Shown here: piece after piece, positions 57,772-64,000 of the stretch
Layout: each line of letters opens with the position of its first letter
How positions within the stretch are numbered: position 1 is the stretch's first letter
Source of the DNA: Fremontodendron californicum
Lineage: Eukaryota > Streptophyta > Magnoliopsida > Malvales > Malvaceae
DNA length: 64,000 nt
Assembly: GCA_030761205.1 (NCBI GenBank)
Contig: JAULJL010000003.1
Span: forward strand, 32,956,301 to 33,020,300
Reading direction: 5' to 3'
Position numbers and translations under genes: made by a program
The notes under the pieces: model-generated
Told to the model about the DNA's origin: nothing
Seen by the model: the letters and a program-made list of their open reading frames with translations, nothing else
Database searches by the model: none

Positions 57772-60267
57772 TAGGGGTGTAAATGAGACACCTGTACTCG
57801 CAAGCTACTCGAGTTCGGCTCGAAAAAAACTCGAATTCGATTCGGTCATTATCGAGCCGAGCTCGAGCTCGAGCAGCTCGAGCTATCGAGCGAGCCGAGT
57901 TCGAATATCTCAATACTCGATTCGAGTGGCTCGCGAGCCTAATCGAGCTTTTTATTTTATAATATATATTTTTAATATTTTAATATTATTTTACTATTTT
58001 ACCCTTTATATATATATATATATATATTTAAAACCCAAAACCTAATTATTTTTTCATAACCTTCCTCTCCTCTCCTCTCCTCTCAGCCGCACCTCACAGA
58101 CTCTCAATTCTCTCCCTCACAACTTCTATTCTCTGCCATCAACATCTTCGGATCTTCTTCACCGTGCATCAGGGTGAGTCACCCAAGAGAATCAGGCTTG
58201 CAGCAGCCAGCAGTTGCACTTCATTTTCTAGTTTTCAGGTTTGCCTCTTCTTATAAAAATTCAATCTTTTTCATTTTTTTTTTTCAATTTTAAGTTTTCA
58301 GAAGCCTTTTTTTTTATATTCTGATTCGGAAGAAGCAAGCCCCTTTTGTTTTTTTTCTTTCTTCTTTTCACTTTTTATATTCACTGTTCCATGTTCGGGT
58401 GATGCTTCATTCTCAGCATAGTACTCTGCTGCATTACAAGTTCATAGTCATTCTTAATATCAATATTCTGGAGAAACCCATTTTTCAGTTTCAATTCTGA
58501 ATGAAAATTGTTGAACTGATTTTTGTGAGAGTGGCAGAGCTGACTACTCCCCTGCAATCATGCATTTTCACTGGGGTCTTTAATCAAACGAATTACTAGT
58601 ATTAATCATCAAACAATTAGTCCTTCTACTACCGTTGATTAATCGGAAACATTAGAAAAAAATGAACACCAAAGAAGATAAAGGTGAAAACAAATCAAAA
58701 ACCAGACCTTTTGGTTATAAAATTCTCCATAAAGAACTCATTTTTCTTGTGATTAGGTTCTTGCTAGTTGTCTCACTACTGATCATTGTTAATCTTTTCT
58801 AAAACCACATGTCATATGAAAAAGTGAATTGTTTGTTCATAGCGCCACGCAAGATTCTTACTGAGGTTTAAACCAAGCATACATGGAGAAATAGTAAATA
58901 TCGATTAAGAGCAGCAGAGTTGATCACTTTCTATAAGTAGAAGAAGAAAAATTAAGGAAAAAAAATAAAAACAAAAGGTTTTTAATTAGTACTACGACAG
59001 ATGACTAGTATAAACAAAAGGTTGAATTTTAGAAACAGGAGTTTAAGTTTCGTCTGTTCTGCAATACTAGACATGTTTGTGAATTATATTGAGCTATTGG
59101 GTGGTAGAGAATTTATATTTTTCTGCATTAAATAAAACGTTACATTGAAAATTGAACTTGGTTTGATGCTGGCTCATTATAGCTAGAGGTGTTTTCACTA
59201 CCCAAATAATACAAGTTTGTGAAGTTCTCTGGAGTGAGCTCCGAGAATAATCTTTGATTGTAGATAGTCAATTGTTTGGAGTACATTTTGGTGGATACTG
59301 TAAGTCGATTGACCTTGCATTTTGATGTTTCAACTTGTATACGTTTTGGTGGATACTGTAAGTCGATTGACCTTTCATTTTGATATTTCAACTTGTATCT
59401 TTTTCCTTAGTTTTTCTAATTGGACTTTTCATCATTTTGAATGCTCCATGCCTATTTTGTGGTTATCTTTGCTTTAATCTTACTTTTAAGTTTTAACTAT
59501 TTTTCATTTTGCTTTGTCTATATAGAAAGAGAAGAAACCAATTGAAATTGCTCTTAAAATCCCGTAAAGTGAGGATGTATTGTCTTGAATGGTATGGAAC
59601 ATTTTCATCTTTCATTCACTTCTTAATTTTAAGTTGTTTTTCTATAACGTTTGCATTTTATTGATTTGATGTTTGGAGTGAATTTGGTATTATTTTTTCT
59701 ATAAATTAAGTTATTTTATTTTGTAATTGTTATTCCTTTTTGTAGGTTTGATGGACAAAAATTGGGAAATTATTCTTGTTTTGTTTAGGTATGGTAAAAA
59801 AATGTGGGCCAAAATTTCATTTGAAGACAATAATGTGAACCATATGATGTTGTGTGTAGATTATGGATATAACTTTTTTCAATTATATTAAATGGACAAG
59901 GATTTTATTTTTAAGTTAAATAATTTGAATTGATGTAATAATATTGTTATTTTGATTGAGACTTTTACCTTTTTGGTTGTTGTGTAAGGTTCTTTTTTAT
60001 CATTATATCAATTTAAAAAATTTTGATTATATAAATTCAAAAAATTTGTGTATGAAACGAGCTCGAATTCGAGCTCGAGTATGTAAATTGAGTAAACGAG
60101 CTTAATCGAGCTGAGCTCGAATAGTTCGATTTTATCTCAAGCCGAGCTCGAGCTTAGAAAATAGTATTCGGTTGAGCTCGAGCCGAGTTTCGAGCAGCGA
60201 GTTTCGAGTCGAGCTCGAGCTCGAGCTTCTCACTATTCGAGCTCGGCTCGGCTCGATTACAACCCTA
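57772..60267. mobile_element. hAT-type element, 2.5 kb, upstream of COMT
   Basis: The ends are TAGGGGTGTAAATGAG and, in reverse complement, TAGGGTTGTAATCGAG. They are flanked by a perfect 8-bp duplication, cttacaac, at 57764..57771 and 60268..60275. Both ends carry dense gagctcgagctcgag palindromes within about 200 bp. No transposase frame was seen. The interior has a pyrimidine-rich block (58060..58160) and gene-like sequence without an ORF. Confidence 0.93.
59286..59397. repeat. Direct duplication of 57 bp inside the hAT element
   Basis: ttttggtggatactgtaagt and the sequence after it occur at about 59287 and 59344, with a few differences. Confidence 0.85.
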
Positions 60268-60275
60268 CTTACAAC

Positions 60276-62437
60276 CCTACTATAGTTTTAATTTACTTCT
60301 ACCAAAAACTTCATTAATTTTTTGAAAAATTAAAATTGTCAAACTTAATACGACTTAATATAGTTTTTACTTTTATCCTACAAAAGTGGTGTTAGGTTTA
60401 CATTAAAATCTTTATACCTCGGAGATAATTTTTTTTTTTAAATAGTAGTATTATCATTCCGAAAAATATTACAATATGTTTAAATAGAAAGTGTTTGTCA
60501 ATTTCTTTATTTTTTTTGCTCTCTTAATTTCTCTATTTATTTTAGTAATTATATTTTGTCTTTTTTTATTGCTTTTAATTACCTTTTTTGTATTAAGGGT
60601 TTAATTTGTTTTGCATTATCTTTTGTTGGTTGATTGATTAATATTATCATTGTAGTGATTTTATTTTAAAATATATTTAGTCGTAACATATTAGTAGTCT
60701 TATTTGTCAAAGGGCCTAAGGTAATGAAACGAATAAATGAAATTAAATGTGTATTAGATTATAGAGGTAAATTACGTGATTTTATAATACCTGATAATTA
60801 TTTCCATTATATTTTATTAATAAACATATATTATTTAAGAAATACAAGATAATTAACGTATAAAATCACTTGCAACGCATGTGACACAATGACGAGTAAA
60901 TATAAAAGAGGCTAAAAAAACCACAAATTTTATCATTTTTTTTAAAATAAATCTTATATTTTTATTATATTCAAATAATTTTTTCAATTTTGATTTATAT
61001 TCAAATAAACTTTTAATTTTTAATTTGCATCTAAATAAATTTTTAATTTTTAATTTATACCTATTTTTTTAATAAAAATTAATCTTTTATTTAAAATAAC
61101 AATTTATTTAAATACAAATAAAAAATATTTAAATATAATAAAAATATAAAATTTACTTAAAAAGGTGAAATAATATAAAAATAGCTAAGAGTACTCGTAC
61201 TTCATATCTGTCATCACGAGAGTTGGATATTAATTCAAGTACTGTAAAAGAAAAGTGCAAAGCTTTTCCCTCCTCATGCATTCATGTCGGCATCTAATAA
61301 TTTTGTTGAGAGAGAAATTTATTTATTGTCAAGTGGTTGAGATTTGGAAAGAAAAAAAAAATCAGCTCACATTTATTACATTACAAGCTTTTTTATTTTT
61401 TGAAATTTTGGTTGATTGGTACTTTTTAATTATTGGTTTTTTTTAAATAGCAATTATTACACAACATGTATCTCTTTCTCTCAAAAATAAAAGATTTAAT
61501 GTGTCGCACTACCTATTCCTTACAAAATAAATCCATCACTTAATCACCAACCTTACTTTTTATCCTATGGTTTTTTTTAGTAGTTGATTCTTTTATTATT
61601 GCTTTCTTTTATTTTTTCCTTTTTTTTAATGTACTTTTTTATCTTAGTTTATTTTATTCTTCAATTCCTCTCAAACCACTTTTATCTCTCCTGATTGGTA
61701 TACTTCTTGGAGATTTTACGGTTCTTACTTTATCGTTAACTGCATTGCTTTCATGGTTTTTTTGCTGTGGTTCATTATGCAAATCGTGCTTTATAAGATT
61801 TCATATTAAATGTCGTATCTTGTGAATCTTGAAAGAGAAAGATTTGGTTGAGATTTTGATATTTCGGACCTCTCTCGTGGAGCATTAGCGATTGTGGGTT
61901 ATAAAAGACCTTGATCTGGCTTTTGGTTGAGCAAGTTTCTTCCGCTCCTTGAGAGGTTAGCTTGAAATTTTCGTTTTGTTTTGTTACTTTCCTTAATTTG
62001 GCACTTTATTAGTTACCAGTTTAACTCAATTTATTATATTTAGCGATTTCATCAATCTGATTCTATTGGACATATGATTTTTGGTCATTTTTAATTATAA
62101 GATTTTATAAAATTATTATTTTTTCATAGCAACTGTGTATTTGTTGGGTTGTTACTTTGTGAATTTTGAAATGGCTTAATTGTTTCGACATGATGTTAGT
62201 TGGGTTTTAGTTAGATGCTGTGTTTCTGGATTTTGATTTCATTGGCAAGTGTTGCCCACAGTTATGCCACATCTTAAGTCTCGTACAACATTAAACCTTG
62301 TGGAATAAGTCTAACTTGTTTAGCTCAAAATTGTGACAAAGATAAGATATTGACTATGTATAGGCACCATAACAACACTATATACCTGAAATGTGCAAGG
62401 CTGACCAGGAAACTTAAGCAACAGCCCACCAAAAAAA
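60276..62437. other. AT-rich intergenic DNA, nothing recognised
   Basis: Long A/T runs. The short ORF at 61255..61446 has no family resemblance. A less AT-biased stretch at 61680..62000 shows no coding signal that I can follow. Confidence 0.5.
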
Positions 62438-62621
62438 GGTTTTGCTAACTAATGCTCTTAGGACACTTGTTAAGGTTAGTTAATATACTATTTATAGTAA
62501 TAACATTGTATTAAATGCAAAAGTTAACAACTTTATTCATCATTTTCGATGCATTGAATAGAGATATTACTATATATAGTAACCTTAACAAGTGCCCTTA
62601 AGGCACTTGTTAGCAAAATCC
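62438..62621. mobile_element. Palindromic MITE, 184 bp
   Basis: The ends ggttttgctaactaatgctc and its inverted partner (gagggcacttgttaaggtta type) pair over about 40 bp. The sequences gacacttgttaaggtta and taaccttaacaagtgc mirror each other. No convincing target duplication was found. Confidence 0.7.
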
Positions 62622-62929
62622 TATGTCTAAAAGGAGAAGAAGTATCTCAGAAATAAGGCATTCAGACAAAAGCCTTGGAAAAAAATCAGAACTTTAGAAA
62701 TGCTAAATTATTCATTATTAGGTTCATCTGTTTTTTATTGCAGACCTCCTCATGCAGTTTTTTTATTATTAATCTCCAATTTCACTGGGTTAATTGAGTA
62801 ACTATGAAGCAAAATGCATGCCAGGCAGTGAATTTAACTAAAGAAAACAGGGAAGACAAAAGGGGATGCAGGGGAAGGAGAAAAGGAAGATCAAATAAGA
62901 ATAGGTTTTAACCTAGATCTATTTAAGGA

Positions 62930-63720
62930 TAAGGCTACCTGCCCAAATCCGAAGGTCCGTTCGATATTTGAAAGGATTTGGACAAAAATATTAGACCCAA
63001 AATATGAGTTTGGACAAAAAAATGAGATCCATTTAAAAAATGGGCCGGACCTTCACTCCAACAATGAAGGCCCGAGTTCGGCCTGGCCCGGCTCAGCTCA
63101 TTTTTCATTTATATATATATTATGTAATTTATATATCCTCAAAAAGAAAATAAAGAAAAATATATCCATAATTTCTACAATTATACTATGTAAATATAAA
63201 GAATCATCCTGCTACATACAGAGCAAACCTCAGCATTGATAATACTCTGCTACTGGTGCAAATATGATCATTCCATTCCAACATCATACAATCTCGTAAT
63301 TTTCCGTACAGAACCCCATAAATCCAGACTCCTAACTACCTTCTTCCATGTTACAGCCAACTATATCAACACAAACAAATAAAAATAAAAAATAAAATGG
63401 ATTTGAGAATGTTAGAAACAAAATAGAACCATATAGACTGGTTTCAACTTAAAACGAAAAATGAAGAATCGGTCGATATCCATGTTTTAAAACTTAATAA
63501 AATAAAAAAAAATTAAATTATTAAAAATTAAATTAAAAAATATCATATTTGTTTAATTTTTTTTTTAAAATATGGGCGGACTTAAACGGGTTTAGACTAC
63601 CATTTATAAATATGGACGGGTTTGGGCAGAATTTGATGCCCATATTTTGGGCCAGGCCGAGTTTGGACAAATAAATATTGTGTTGATACCATACTTAAGC
63701 CCGGCCATGAACACCTCTAT
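62930..63720. mobile_element. hAT-like non-autonomous repeat
   Basis: Subterminal strings ggcccgagttcggcctggcc and, at the other end, gggccaggccgagtttgg are in inverted orientation. The right end ggccatgaacacctcta resembles the tagaggtgttcatgg terminus of plant hAT elements. The left border and target duplication were not resolved. Confidence 0.4.
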
Positions 63721-64000
63721 AATTTAACCTATGCTGAATTTATGATTTGGATGGCTTTCCAAGCTTAAGATGTTTTCTACTTTTTTACAAAAGAACTTGA
63801 CATGTTTGTGAAAATATTTTTGTGTAAAAGAGCTAATTTTCTTTTAGATAACTTAAGTTTTTTACATGATTCTTGTGTAGTTATGAAATTAAGAAGCTAT
63901 AAAAACTTGTTGGATAGGATGGTTAAGAATGATTTCCAATGGTGGAAATTTGTTATAATTAAAAACTTCCTGTGCAGATTTCACTGAGGCTGATGTTAGT

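Noticed and set aside
61255..61446. Small ORF in the right-hand spacer
   Set aside because: Hydrophobic, T-rich chance frame with no recognisable domain.

Overview
This window is nuclear DNA of a flowering plant, most likely a eudicot. It is AT-rich and intron-rich, with four-exon COMT gene architecture and plant-type Copia, Ty3/gypsy, Mutator-like (MULE), CACTA, hAT and PIF-like transposons. I cannot name the species. No rRNA, tRNA, CRISPR array or bacterial-style operon was seen.

Only one host gene looks intact: a COMT-family O-methyltransferase on the minus strand (23402..56232). Four exons with consensus splice sites join into a 369-residue protein. The exons total 1,110 bp, but the gene covers about 32.8 kb because transposons fill its introns. 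Intron 2 (5.6 kb) is almost entirely a young Copia element. Intron 1 (25.8 kb) holds a MITE, a CACTA element with a LINE fragment inside it, a MULE split by a small gypsy-derived element, a non-autonomous LTR element carrying a LOG gene, a large inverted repeat with weak pararetrovirus-like character, a foldback element and two MITEs.

The most unusual object is the LTR element at 43172..49571. Its two 1,491-bp LTRs differ at only three positions by eye, and a 5-bp target duplication, PBS and PPT are present. It has no recognisable gag or pol. Its only clear open frame is an uninterrupted, intronless LOG-type (cytokinin riboside 5'-monophosphate phosphoribohydrolase) gene. It lies in the sense orientation inside COMT intron 1.

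Left of COMT (1..23 kb) the DNA is a transposon graveyard. From left to right it holds: a MULE fragment with a large ~100-bp minisatellite; the 3' part of a Tat-lineage gypsy element with its antisense extra gene; an ABCG-transporter exon split by a TAA-flanked element that itself holds an Athila-like LTR element, whose LTR in turn carries a hAT MITE; and a complete MULE (10-bp target duplication) whose transposase core has been replaced by a plant-mobile-domain (PMD) gene. Three MULE copies in the window belong to one family and share the minisatellite. The two that are complete at both ends also share hairpin-studded terminal repeats.

Right of COMT (56..64 kb) lie the COMT promoter region, a 2.5-kb hAT element with a perfect 8-bp target duplication about 1.5 kb upstream of the start codon, and AT-rich DNA with a small palindromic MITE and a hAT-like repeat.
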